64,000 nt of DNA from Lentzea pudingi (lineage in GTDB: Bacteria; Actinomycetota; Actinomycetes; Mycobacteriales; Pseudonocardiaceae): NCBI RefSeq assembly GCF_014646255.1, contig NZ_BMNC01000002.1:618140-682139 (forward strand), given 5' to 3'. Positions 42,505 through 51,079 of this stretch are shown in pieces (within the stretch, counting starts at the first letter, position 1; the number at the start of each line of letters is the position of its first letter). Below the pieces are notes generated by a model. It had not been told where the DNA came from. It ran no database searches and saw only the letters and a list, made by a program, of their open reading frames with translations. Position numbers and translations under genes: made by a program.

Positions 42505-43152
42505 ATGAGGCTACTGCTCGCTGTCCTGATGATGGTCGTCCTCGCCCCGGTCGCATCCGCCGCACCGGCGACTCCCACCGCGCGGTGCGAGTTCATCCCG
42601 ACGCCGGACAACCCGGCCGCCCGCCCGGTCCAGCCGCCCAGCGCCGTCGTGCCCGCCCGCGGCACCGTCAAGGTCACCATCGTGACGAACTACGGCGTGG
42701 TCGTCGCGAACCTCGACCGCGCGAACGCCCCGTGCGGCGTGGAGAACTTCGCCCACCTGGCGCGGAGCTGGTTCTACACGATGTCGCAGTGCTGGCGCCT
42801 GACCGACACCACGCGCCTGGGCGTGCTGCAGTGCGGCGACATCTACCGCGCCGAGGAGGGCGGGCCCGGCTACCGGTTCGCCGACGAGGTGACCGGCAAG
42901 GAGACCTACCCGCGCGGCACCATCGCCTACGGGAACCAGGGACCGGGCACGAACGGCAGCGAGTTCTTCATCGTGCACTCGTTCGCCAACATCAAGCCGC
43001 TCTACACCGTGATGGGACACGTCACCCACGGCATGGACACGCTGGACCGGATCGTGAAGGCCGGGATCGTGCCGCAGCCGGACGGCCTGCTCGACGGCGC
43101 ACCGAAGAAACCGGTCAGGATCCTGCACGTGCTCGCCCACCAGTCCCGCTGA
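42505..43152 (+). CDS. Secreted cyclophilin-type peptidyl-prolyl isomerase
   Basis: This 215-residue exported protein has a signal peptide (MRLLLAVLMMVVLAPVASA), then a cyclophilin domain: VTIVTNYGVVVANLDRANAP, CGVENFAHLARSWFYT, GTIAYGNQGPGTNGSEFFIV and the GHVTHGMDTLDRIVKAG end. It catalyses cis-trans isomerisation of prolyl bonds in exported proteins. Two extra cysteines (SQCWRL and VLQCGD) could form a disulphide, fitting an extracytoplasmic location. Its position before cobF with a 68-bp gap does not imply a shared role. Confidence 0.9.
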   Translation: MRLLLAVLMMVVLAPVASAAPATPTARCEFIPTPDNPAARPVQPPSAVVPARGTVKVTIVTNYGVVVANLDRANAPCGVENFAHLARSWFYTMSQCWRLTDTTRLGVLQCGDIYRAEEGGPGYRFADEVTGKETYPRGTIAYGNQGPGTNGSEFFIVHSFANIKPLYTVMGHVTHGMDTLDRIVKAGIVPQPDGLLDGAPKKPVRILHVLAHQSR

Positions 43153-43208
43153 GGTGAGTCCCCGCACAGGCAGGACCTCGCGGCTCCTCGGCGAGCACCC
43201 GCTGTAGT

Positions 43209-43214
43209 TAGTGT
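43209..43214 (+). promoter_or_regulatory. -10 element for a leaderless cobF mRNA
   Basis: TAGTGT lies 6 nt before GTG 43221, and no ribosome binding site is seen. Confidence 0.5.
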
Positions 43215-43220
43215 GGGCCG

Positions 43221-43964
43221 GTGCGAAAGATCCTGGTCATCGGCATCGGCGCGGGCAACCCCGACCACCTGACGGTGCAGGCCGTCAAGGCGTTGCAGAC
43301 GGTCGACGTGTACTTCGTGCTGGACAAGGGTTCCGTGAAGCAGGAGCTCGTCGACCTGCGCGCGTCGATCCTCACCGAGCACGTGACGCGCCCGTACCGC
43401 TGGGTCGAGGGCCGGGACCCGGAACGCGACCGCAACCCCGCCGACTACCAGGCGACGATCGACGCCTGGCGCCGCGACCGCGCCGACGTCGTCCTGGGGC
43501 TGTTCTCCGAACTGGGCGAGGACGAGGTCGGAGCGTTCCTGGTGTGGGGCGACCCGTCGCTCTACGACTCGACCCTAGCGATCCTCGACGACCTCCTGGC
43601 CCGCGGCGAGTCGTTCGAGGTCGAGGTCGTCCCGGGCGTGACGTCGGTGGCCGCCCTGACCGCGGGCCACCGGGTGGCGCTGAACCAGGTCGGCAAGCCG
43701 GTGCAGATCACGACCGGCCGCCGCCTGGCCGCCGGGTGGCCGTCCGATGTGGACGACGTGGCCGTGATGCTGGACGCGTCGTACTCGTTCGAGGGCGTGG
43801 ACCCGGACACGTGGATCTACTGGGGCGCCTACCTCGGGATGCCGGACGAGATCCTGGTGTCGGGGCGGGTCGGGGACGTGGCGGCCCAGATCCGCGCGGT
43901 GCGCGGCGAGGCCCGTGAGCGCAAGGGCTGGATCATGGACACCTACCTGCTGCGCCGCCCCTGA
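43221..43964 (+). CDS. cobF: Precorrin-6A synthase (deacetylating)
   Basis: The 247-residue tetrapyrrole methylase-fold enzyme matches CobF: RKILVIGIGAGNPDHLTVQA at the N-terminus, KALQTVDVYFVLDKGSVKQE, FLVWGDPSLYDSTLAILDDL (the SAM-binding GDPxxYD motif) and VEVVPGVTSVAALTAGH. CobF methylates precorrin-5 at C1 with loss of acetate in aerobic cobalamin synthesis. It stands alone here, away from other cob genes. GTG 43221 fits the family start. Its TGA abuts the TGA of the convergent TetR gene in a TGATCA palindrome. Confidence 0.93.
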   Translation: MRKILVIGIGAGNPDHLTVQAVKALQTVDVYFVLDKGSVKQELVDLRASILTEHVTRPYRWVEGRDPERDRNPADYQATIDAWRRDRADVVLGLFSELGEDEVGAFLVWGDPSLYDSTLAILDDLLARGESFEVEVVPGVTSVAALTAGHRVALNQVGKPVQITTGRRLAAGWPSDVDDVAVMLDASYSFEGVDPDTWIYWGAYLGMPDEILVSGRVGDVAAQIRAVRGEARERKGWIMDTYLLRRP

Positions 43965-44492
43965 TCACTCCGCGATCAGCCGCTCGACCGAGCGGACGAC
44001 GAGGTCCCTGTTCGCGTTCGGGGTGCTGAACGCGAGGATCGACATGTGCACGACCAGGTCCAGCAGGTCCGTGGCGTTGAACGCCGCGGTGATCCTGCCT
44101 TCCAGCTGGGCCTGGGCGACCGCCTCGACCTTGTGCCGGTACGCCTCGGCCTCTGATTCCGGAAGAGCGTCGAAGCCGTTCTCCAGCCGGTGGTACGCCG
44201 CGAGCCTGAGCAGCTTGGGCTCCTCGCGGTACGCATCGAACAACCGGCCCGCGTAGCCCGGCAGGTCTTCGGGCGTGATCGGCACGGACTGGACGACGCG
44301 GTCGATCTGGATCTTCAACAGCTCGCCGAACAAGCCCTCCTTGCTGTCGAAGTAGGCGTAGATCATCGCCTTGTTGCACCCGGCCTTCGCCGCGATGCGG
44401 TCGACGCGCGCACCGGCGATGCCGTACTCGGCGAACTCGTCGAGCGCGGCGTCCAGGAGCTTGGCCTTGGTCGCTTCCTTGTCCCTCACCAC
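43965..44492 (-). CDS. TetR-family repressor with three upstream operators
   Basis: This 175-residue TetR protein has a DNA-binding domain at about residues 7-55 (KLLDAALDEFAEYGIAGARV, DRIAAKAGCNKAMIYAYFDS) and a ligand domain related to the TetR at 10208 (compare EDLPGYAGRLFDAY with its RDLPGYAGRLYDL). GTG 44492 is chosen because TAGGAT ends exactly 6 nt upstream, giving a leaderless mRNA. Divergent from an SDR gene, with three copies of AACCAA-N4-TTGGTT between them; it very likely represses both genes until a ligand binds. Confidence 0.9.
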   Translation of the reverse strand: MVRDKEATKAKLLDAALDEFAEYGIAGARVDRIAAKAGCNKAMIYAYFDSKEGLFGELLKIQIDRVVQSVPITPEDLPGYAGRLFDAYREEPKLLRLAAYHRLENGFDALPESEAEAYRHKVEAVAQAQLEGRITAAFNATDLLDLVVHMSILAFSTPNANRDLVVRSVERLIAE

Positions 44493-44503
44493 TCCCCCAT
44501 CCT

Positions 44504-44519
44504 AACCAACCGGTTGGTA
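44504..44519. promoter_or_regulatory. TetR operator copy 1
   Basis: AACCAACCGGTTGGTA contains a perfect 14-bp palindrome (ACCAACCGGTTGGT). It borders the -10 TAGGAT of the tetR gene, so binding would block its transcription. Confidence 0.75.
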
Positions 44520-44524
44520 GTGGC

Positions 44525-44540
44525 AACCAACCAGTTGGTT
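44525..44540. promoter_or_regulatory. TetR operator copy 2
   Basis: AACCAA-CCAG-TTGGTT has perfect 6-bp arms and begins 21 bp, exactly two helical turns, from copy 1. Confidence 0.75.
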
Positions 44541-44576
44541 GACAGCTTGGCGCAGCCGTGGTTGCCTAGCGCTAGC

Positions 44577-44592
44577 AACCAAACAGTTGGTT
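44577..44592. promoter_or_regulatory. TetR operator copy 3
   Basis: AACCAA-ACAG-TTGGTT has perfect 6-bp arms and begins 52 bp from copy 2, about five helical turns. It sits 32 bp before the SDR start and probably overlaps its promoter. Confidence 0.75.
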
Positions 44593-44624
44593 AACTCAGC
44601 CAACCGGGTAGTGGGGAGCGGGAC

Positions 44625-45440
<816 letters not shown>

Positions 45441-45498
45441 CCCCTGTTCCTCCCCTTTGACCAGGTACCTTCGGTTCAGAACCACCGAGGGGAGTCGT

Positions 45499-46392
45499 GT
45501 GCACGAGGGGCTGTCGCCGGAGGCCGAGAAGCTCTACCTGGCGATGCTGCGGGGAGACGGCGGCGCGGGGTCCGGCGGGGCGCGCGAAGAGCTCGAACGG
45601 CTCGGGCTGATCCGGAACGACGACGTGCGGCCACCGCGTTCGGCGCTGGCCGCGATCGCGTCGGGGCACGAGGCAGCGGCCGTGCGGGCGCGGGAGACCG
45701 CGGAGGTCCTGGCCGCCGCCTATGCCGAGCGGGGTGCGAAAGAGGTCGACTTCGTCGAGGTCCTCAAGGACGCGGACGAGGTGATCAGCGCGTTCGAGGA
45801 GATGCAGAGCCAGGCCAAGGCGGAGATCCGGGCCCTCGATCCCGGGTCGTACCTGAGCCCGCAGCCGGAGGCGAGTCCCGCGCAGCCGCCGGCGTTGTTG
45901 CGCGGTGTCGCCTACCGGGTCGTGTACGAGTCGGCGTTGCTGCAGTCCGAGCTCGGGTTCGCGTCGGTGCAGGAGAGCATCGCGGTCGGCGAGCAGGCGC
46001 GGACGTTCCCCGGCGTGCCGCTCAAGCTCGTGATCGCCGACTCGGACCGCGCGTTGATCGCGGTGCCGACCGTGACGGGCGGGAACGTGGTCGCACTTCT
46101 CATTCACCCGTCCGTGCTACTGAGCGCGTTGATCGAGTTGTTCGAGGCTTTCTGGCGGATGGCGGTGTCGATCACGCCCGGCGGCCAGGAGGACACCCAG
46201 GAGGAGCCGACCACGGCGACCCGCAGGTTGATGGCGCTGCTCAGCGCCGGTCTGACGGACGAGTCGATCGCGCGCGAGCTCGGCGTCAGCGAACGCACGG
46301 TGCACCGCCGGGTGAGTCGGCTGCAGCAGCTGCTGGGGGCGCAGACGCGTTTTCAACTCGGCGTCCAGGCATCACGGCGTGGTTGGCTCTGA
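45499..46392 (+). CDS. TrmB-like/LuxR-type HTH regulator
   Basis: This 297-residue regulator has an N-terminal winged-helix-like segment (LSPEAEKLYLAMLRGDGG, with a following EELERLGLI), a helical linker, a central sensor-like region (VAYRVVYESALLQSELGFAS to LKLVIADSDRALIAVP) and a C-terminal LuxR-family HTH (LMALLSAGLTDESIARELGV then SERTVHRRVSRLQQLL). GTG 45499 has GGGGAG close upstream. Proteins of this build commonly sit before genes for secreted hydrolases in actinomycetes, and here the TAP-type exported hydrolase follows after 176 bp, so it is the likely target. Confidence 0.82.
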   Translation: MHEGLSPEAEKLYLAMLRGDGGAGSGGAREELERLGLIRNDDVRPPRSALAAIASGHEAAAVRARETAEVLAAAYAERGAKEVDFVEVLKDADEVISAFEEMQSQAKAEIRALDPGSYLSPQPEASPAQPPALLRGVAYRVVYESALLQSELGFASVQESIAVGEQARTFPGVPLKLVIADSDRALIAVPTVTGGNVVALLIHPSVLLSALIELFEAFWRMAVSITPGGQEDTQEEPTTATRRLMALLSAGLTDESIARELGVSERTVHRRVSRLQQLLGAQTRFQLGVQASRRGWL

Positions 46393-46568
46393 TCACCCTC
46401 AGCAATTGAGACACTGATCTTCATCACTCTGTGAACACGATCGGTGACGGTTTCCAGACATGGCGACTTTCTGCCATCACCCAGGAGTGTTAAACGCAGT
46501 TTTATCCCTTCTCCTCTGTTGCAAGCGCGGTCTCACCCAGGCCGTGCGGGGGCAGGAAGGGATCCACA

Positions 46569-48338
46569 GTGAGGCAGTACTTTAGAGGCGGCATCGCCGC
46601 GGTCACAGGGGCGTTGATCGCGACGAGCATCGTGCTCACGCCGGCGGCCGGCGCGGCCGCCAAGCAGGACCCGGACACGGCCAAGCTCTCCGGCGCGCTC
46701 GCGACGCAGCAGGTCACCTGGGAGGAGTGCACCTTCCCCGGCGTCGCACCCGAGACCGTCGCCAAGTTCAAGACCGTCAAGGGTCTCGCCTGCGCGACCA
46801 TCCAGGTCCCGCGCGACTGGCACAACCCGGCCGACGGCAACACGATCGGCATCCGCGTCTCCAAGACCGAGACCGCCTACAAGGGCACCGCCCGCCAGGG
46901 CATCGCGCTGGTCAACCCCGGTGGCCCCGGCGGCTCCGGCCTGCCGTGGGGCGCGGCGATGGCCCTGCGCGCCCCGGTCCTCGCCGGTCAGTACGACTTC
47001 ATCGGCTTCGACCCGCGCGGTGTCGGCCTCTCCACGCCGCTCACCTGCAGCTACACCGTCCCGAACAGCACTGACGTCAACGTGCTGAACAAGGCGAAGG
47101 TCGACGGCTGCCTCGAGAACCCGCTGACCAAGTTCATCACCACCGAGCAGACCGCATACGACATGGACTTCATCCGCGTCGTGCTCGGCGAGAAGAAGAT
47201 GAGCTACATCGGCTACTCCTACGGCACGTGGCTCGGCACGTGGTACGCCGCCACGTTCCCGAGCAAGGCCCACCGCTTCCTGCTCGACTCGGCCGTCGAC
47301 GCCTCGCAGTCGACCCTCGAGAACACCTGGGACCTGCAGCCGCGCACCCGCGACCGCCAGTTCCAGGAGGCGCTGCTCCCGTACATGGCGCGCAACGACG
47401 CCGAGTACGCCCAGGGCACCGACCCGATGGAGATCCGCCGCAACTGGGAGAAGGCCGGCGGCACCCGTGAGTTCCTGGGTCAGCTGTTCGTCGCGTGGTT
47501 CGTGATCCCGGCCATGTACGACACCACCCAGTACCCGACCGCCGCCGCCGCGGTGTCCGCCGTGATCGGCACCCCGGCCACCGGCACCGACGCGGAGAAG
47601 GTCGAGCAGCTCGTCGCGAAGATGCTGACGACGCCGGGCCTCACCGCCGAGAACAAGGCGTTCATCGCGAAGGCCGAGGACAACGCCCTCGCCGCCATCG
47701 CCAAGAAGGAGCGCGTCGCGGTCAAGTCCACGACCGCCGCCGCCGAGGTCGAGACCTGGGACGCGACGTTCGAGGCCATCCGCTGCCAGGACGGTCAGTG
47801 GAACCAGAACCTGCACTACTGGAACTACTGGCTCGCCGACCTGACCGTGAACGCGCCGTTCATCGCGCCGTTCATGAGCACGCCGCTGTGCGCCTACTGG
47901 CCGACGAAGAACGCGATGCCGAAGCCGGACAAGAAGACCTTTCCGCGTCTGCTGGTCGCGCAGTCCGAGCTCGACGCCGCCACCGCCTACGAGGGTGGCC
48001 TCGCCACCGCCAAGGCGCTGCCGAACGCCAAGCTGATCAGCGTCGACAACGAGGGCTCGCACGGCCTGTTCCCGTACAACACGGACTGCGTCGACGACCC
48101 GATCACGTTCTACTTCCAGACCGGTGCGACCCCGCGCAAGCAGTTCACCGGCTGCCAGGCACTTCCGCTGCCGGGTGAGGACAAGACGTTCGACGTCGGC
48201 GGCAAGCTGACCAACGGCAAGGTGAAGATCAAGATGATCACGCCGGCCGTGAAGGAAGCCAACAAGATCGTGAAGGACCTGCTGAGCGGGTCCTCGACGG
48301 CGGCTGCCGACGAGTCGGGCATGCCGGCCAACCTGTAA
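46569..48338 (+). CDS. Secreted alpha/beta hydrolase, TAP family (SlpD/SlpE-like peptidase)
   Basis: The 589-residue exported hydrolase has a signal peptide (GGIAAVTGALIATSIVLTPA). The catalytic core has GIALVNPGGPGGSGLPWGAA, QYDFIGFDPRGVGLSTPLTC, the nucleophile elbow SYIGYSYGTWLGTWYA, and the late SELDAATAYEG (Asp) and NEGSHGLFPYN (His) of the TAP-like C-terminal domain. Relatives are tripeptidyl aminopeptidases that trim extracellular peptides. It is slightly longer than usual because of a Lys-rich tail. AGGAAGGG precedes GTG 46569. A strong terminator follows. Confidence 0.92.
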   Translation: MRQYFRGGIAAVTGALIATSIVLTPAAGAAAKQDPDTAKLSGALATQQVTWEECTFPGVAPETVAKFKTVKGLACATIQVPRDWHNPADGNTIGIRVSKTETAYKGTARQGIALVNPGGPGGSGLPWGAAMALRAPVLAGQYDFIGFDPRGVGLSTPLTCSYTVPNSTDVNVLNKAKVDGCLENPLTKFITTEQTAYDMDFIRVVLGEKKMSYIGYSYGTWLGTWYAATFPSKAHRFLLDSAVDASQSTLENTWDLQPRTRDRQFQEALLPYMARNDAEYAQGTDPMEIRRNWEKAGGTREFLGQLFVAWFVIPAMYDTTQYPTAAAAVSAVIGTPATGTDAEKVEQLVAKMLTTPGLTAENKAFIAKAEDNALAAIAKKERVAVKSTTAAAEVETWDATFEAIRCQDGQWNQNLHYWNYWLADLTVNAPFIAPFMSTPLCAYWPTKNAMPKPDKKTFPRLLVAQSELDAATAYEGGLATAKALPNAKLISVDNEGSHGLFPYNTDCVDDPITFYFQTGATPRKQFTGCQALPLPGEDKTFDVGGKLTNGKVKIKMITPAVKEANKIVKDLLSGSSTAAADESGMPANL

Positions 48339-48354
48339 CACCCTTCCAGAGCTG

Positions 48355-48386
48355 CGGCCCTCGGCGCGCTGCGCCGGGGGCCGTTT
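48355..48386 (+). terminator. Terminator hairpin after TAP hydrolase
   Basis: CGGCCC-TCGGCGC (48355-48367) pairs with GCGCCG-GGGGCCG (48371-48383), with one mismatch or bulge around a 3-nt loop, followed by TTTCC. Confidence 0.8.
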
Positions 48387-48395
48387 CCATTGCGG

Positions 48396-48865
48396 CTACA
48401 GGTAATCCCGCCAGAACGGCACGGTGGCCCGCGATGCCCGACGGTCGGGCCGGGGCTTCTCGAACTCCTGGTCGAGGTAGTCGGTCAGGTCGGCGCCGTA
48501 GGTGATGATGTCCGTCCCCCACACGGACAGCACCGGATGCCCGGAAGAGCCGCGCCCCGCGGGCAGGAACCGGTGCCCGTAGACCGGAACCAGCCGGGGC
48601 GCCTCCGTCAGTTCCCATCGAGCGACCGCCATCGCCACTTCGAGCACTTCCGGCCGCTCACCCCAGGCCGAATTCCAGTGCTCGCCGCTCTCGACCTCGC
48701 CCAGCACCCGCCGTCAACCTGCTCGTACGGACTGTTCACCGGCAGTCCCGCCGCGAGAAACGCCCGATGGTCGTCGGCGAACCTGAAATCGTGTTCGCCC
48801 TCGATGCGGTCGAACTCAGCGCCGGTCAGGCCCGGCGCGATCTCGCAGCAGTCGAGCTCGGCCAA
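48396..48865 (-). pseudogene. SMI1/KNR4-like protein, broken
   Basis: The N-terminal part reads in one frame from TTG 48865 (AELDCCEIAPGLTGAEFDRI, EHDFRFADDHRAFLAAGLPV then NSPYEQVDGG). The C-terminal part reads in another (GEVESGEHWNSAWGERPEVL, ARWELTEAPRLVPVYGHRFL, ending VPFWRDYL at 48396). The switch lies near 48712. About 20-25 residues normally found between these parts, including the WPDW-type region, are absent, so there is a deletion as well as a frame change. SMI1/KNR4 domains act as immunity or scaffold proteins. The start is also weak, with no ATG or GTG in frame. Confidence 0.65.
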
Positions 48866-48928
48866 GCGGCGCGCAGCCGCTGCCCCAGATCCCCAGCACG
48901 CGTCACATCGCGACCGCAGCGGGATTCC

Positions 48929-49624
48929 TCAGCGCTGCCACCACTTCTTCCGCACCACGTCGATGATCACGCACGTGATGTTGTCCGGCCCGCCGTTGCC
49001 GTTCGCCAGCGCCACCAGCTGCCACGCCGCCTCCGTACCGTCCTCAGTGGACAGCAGGATCTCGTGCACGTCGTCGAGGTCGGTGTAGTCGGTCAGGCCG
49101 TCGCTGCAGAGCAGGTACCGGTCCTCCACCTTCGCCTGGTGCCACGTGAGGTCCGGGTCGTGCGAGTTGCCGGACTGCAGGGCGCGCAGGACGTACGCGC
49201 GGCGCGGGTGGACGAGGGCCTCCTCCGGTGTCATGCGGCCGGCGTCGACCAGCGCCTGGACCATGGTGTGGTCGTGGGAGATCTGGCGGAGTTCGCCTTC
49301 CCTGAGCACGTACGCGCGGGAGTCGCCGATGTGCGCCAGCTGGAAGGCGAGGCCCTCCCAGCGGATGGCCGTCAGCGTCGTGCCGGCTCCCTGGGGTGTT
49401 TCGGCGTCGAGTCTGCGGGCGATCTCGGCGACCGCCGGGCCCAGGTCGCCCTCCCACCCCGCGAGGACGTTCACCGCGAGCGCGCTGGCCACTTCACCGT
49501 GCTCGTGGCCGCCCATGCCGTCCGCCACCGCCTGCAGGTCCGGACGGACGTAGACCGAGTCCTCGTTGTGCTCGCGAACGAGCCCAGGATCGGTCGCCAC
49601 GGCGATGCGCAGCTCGTGTGTCAT
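48929..49624 (-). CDS. PP2C-family Ser/Thr protein phosphatase
   Basis: This 231-residue soluble PPM/PP2C phosphatase has metal-binding motifs in order: REHNEDSVYV, VADGMGGHEHGEVASALAVN, the GAGTTLTAIRW strand, LAHIGDSRAYVLREGELRQI, and the late LCSDGLTDYTD and GGPDNITCVIIDVV. It is of the compact bacterial Stp/PstP type but lacks the membrane anchor of PstP. It shares a 53-bp divergent promoter region with the HTH-methylase and kinase genes, making it the natural counter-enzyme to the kinase. The start ATG 49624 has CTGGAG close upstream. Confidence 0.92.
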   Translation of the reverse strand: MTHELRIAVATDPGLVREHNEDSVYVRPDLQAVADGMGGHEHGEVASALAVNVLAGWEGDLGPAVAEIARRLDAETPQGAGTTLTAIRWEGLAFQLAHIGDSRAYVLREGELRQISHDHTMVQALVDAGRMTPEEALVHPRRAYVLRALQSGNSHDPDLTWHQAKVEDRYLLCSDGLTDYTDLDDVHEILLSTEDGTEAAWQLVALANGNGGPDNITCVIIDVVRKKWWQR

Positions 49625-49640
49625 GTCTCCAGTAGATCAG

Positions 49641-49675
49641 TTGTGAAGTGAGTTCACAAGCAATACGGTTGTGAA
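49641..49675. promoter_or_regulatory. TTGTGAA operator cluster between phosphatase and methylase genes
   Basis: TTGTGAA (49641-49647) and TTCACAA (49653-49659) form a perfect 7-bp inverted repeat with a 5-bp spacer. A third copy TTGTGAA (49669-49675) overlaps the TACGGT -10 element (49664-49669) located 8 nt before ATG 49678. Repressor binding here would control both divergent genes. The methylase HTH domain itself is a candidate binder. Confidence 0.6.
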
Positions 49676-49677
49676 CC

Positions 49678-51060
49678 ATGGATGAGACGGTCAACGCCGG
49701 TGACATCGCTCGCCTCGCCGACGTGGGGCGGGCTGCGGTGTCGAACTGGCGGCGGCGGTTCGAGGACTTCCCGGCGCCGGTCGGCGGGACGGCCTCCAGT
49801 CCGTTGTACCTGTTGCGCGACGTCGAGTCGTGGCTGAAGCGCAACGGGAAGCCGTTCCGGGTCTCGCCGGCCGAGCGGTTGTGGACCCAGCTGCGGACCC
49901 ACGACGACCTGAAGCTCGGTGAGGCGCTGGCCGCGGTCGAGGCCGACGCGGCGACGTTCGAGTTCCTGCACGAGCGGTACCTCGAAGCCCACTCGCGGCT
50001 GTTGAACCCCACTCCCCCCGAGGTCATCGAGGTCGTCCTGGCCACGACGGACGGCAACACGGTGATCGACCCGGCGTGCGGCACGGGGAGCCTGCTCAAG
50101 GCTTCGAGGGCGTGGAACAAGATCGGGCAGGAGGTCGACCCGGTGTCGGCGGTCATCGCGCGGCGCCGGATGCCCGCCGCGCAGATCTTCACCGGCGACT
50201 CGTTGCGGCACAACGGGGTCCAGGAGAAGGCCGACGCGGTGGTGTGCGACCCGCCGTGGCACGACCGGGCGTGGGGGCACGAGGAACTGCTCGGCGACGC
50301 CCGGTGGACCTACGGGCTTCCCCCGCGCGGTGAACCCGAACTGGCGTGGTTGCAGCACTGCCTGTCGCTTGCGAAGCCAGGCGGTCTCGTGGCGGTGCTG
50401 CTGCCGTCCACGGCCGCGTCGAGGAGGCCGGGCAAGCGGATCCGCGGCAACCTCCTGCGCGCCGGGGCGGTGCGCGCGGTGATGACCGTGCAACCGGGCC
50501 GCGACCTGTGGCTGCTGCGCAACCCGGTCGGCCGCGCACCCGAGCACATCGCGCTCCTGCAGGCCCCCGGACCGCTCGACCCGAACACGCGCGTCATCGA
50601 CCTGCTGGACGACGACGTCGACCTCAGCCCGTCGCGCCACAGCGGTGCCGACGCGTCCGCCTACCTCGCGGCACAGCCGACGTTCGTCCTGCCCCCGTTG
50701 CCTGAGCTGCGGGAACAGGCCGCTCCCCCGATGACCACGATCGGCGAACTGATCCGCGCGGCACCGGGCGACCACGTCGTCACGTCCCCCACCGGCACGA
50801 CGTATGAGATCGATCCGCGCAAGGTCGACCCCGACTTCCTCGAAGGCGTGCTGCGCGCCGCGATGGCCAGGAACCCGACCGGCTCGACCCGGCTCGACGT
50901 GCGCCGGACGCAGGTGCCGTCGTTGCCGCTGGCCGCACAACAGCGCTACGGCAGGGCGTTCGCACAGCTCAAGGCCCTGGAAGCGAGCCTCGAGGAGGCC
51001 TCGGGGCTGGTCCGCCTCGGCTACCAGGGACTCCTGAGCGGGCAGATCGAACCGGCGTGA
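49678..51060 (+). CDS. HTH-fused N6-adenine DNA methylase
   Basis: The 460-residue protein begins with a MerR/excisionase-like winged helix (NAGDIARLADVGRAAVSNWR, then YLLRDVESWLKRNGK; residues 5-60). A helical bundle like the HsdM N-domain follows, then a gamma-type N6-methyltransferase core with SAM motif I DPACGTGSLL (131-140) and catalytic motif IV DPPW (191-194), and a C-terminal helical region. No HsdS or HsdR genes are present, so this is not a type I restriction system. Starts divergently from PP2C and is followed after 19 bp by a Ser/Thr kinase. It may be a self-targeted regulatory or epigenetic methylase, or part of a defence module. Confidence 0.85.
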   Translation: MDETVNAGDIARLADVGRAAVSNWRRRFEDFPAPVGGTASSPLYLLRDVESWLKRNGKPFRVSPAERLWTQLRTHDDLKLGEALAAVEADAATFEFLHERYLEAHSRLLNPTPPEVIEVVLATTDGNTVIDPACGTGSLLKASRAWNKIGQEVDPVSAVIARRRMPAAQIFTGDSLRHNGVQEKADAVVCDPPWHDRAWGHEELLGDARWTYGLPPRGEPELAWLQHCLSLAKPGGLVAVLLPSTAASRRPGKRIRGNLLRAGAVRAVMTVQPGRDLWLLRNPVGRAPEHIALLQAPGPLDPNTRVIDLLDDDVDLSPSRHSGADASAYLAAQPTFVLPPLPELREQAAPPMTTIGELIRAAPGDHVVTSPTGTTYEIDPRKVDPDFLEGVLRAAMARNPTGSTRLDVRRTQVPSLPLAAQQRYGRAFAQLKALEASLEEASGLVRLGYQGLLSGQIEPA

Positions 51061-51067
51061 CGGCGGT

Positions 51068-51073
51068 TAGGCT
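51068..51073 (+). promoter_or_regulatory. -10 element for a leaderless kinase mRNA
   Basis: TAGGCT lies 6 nt before GTG 51080 in the short gap after the methylase gene, allowing the kinase a separate leaderless transcript. Confidence 0.45.
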
Positions 51074-51079
51074 TCCGAG

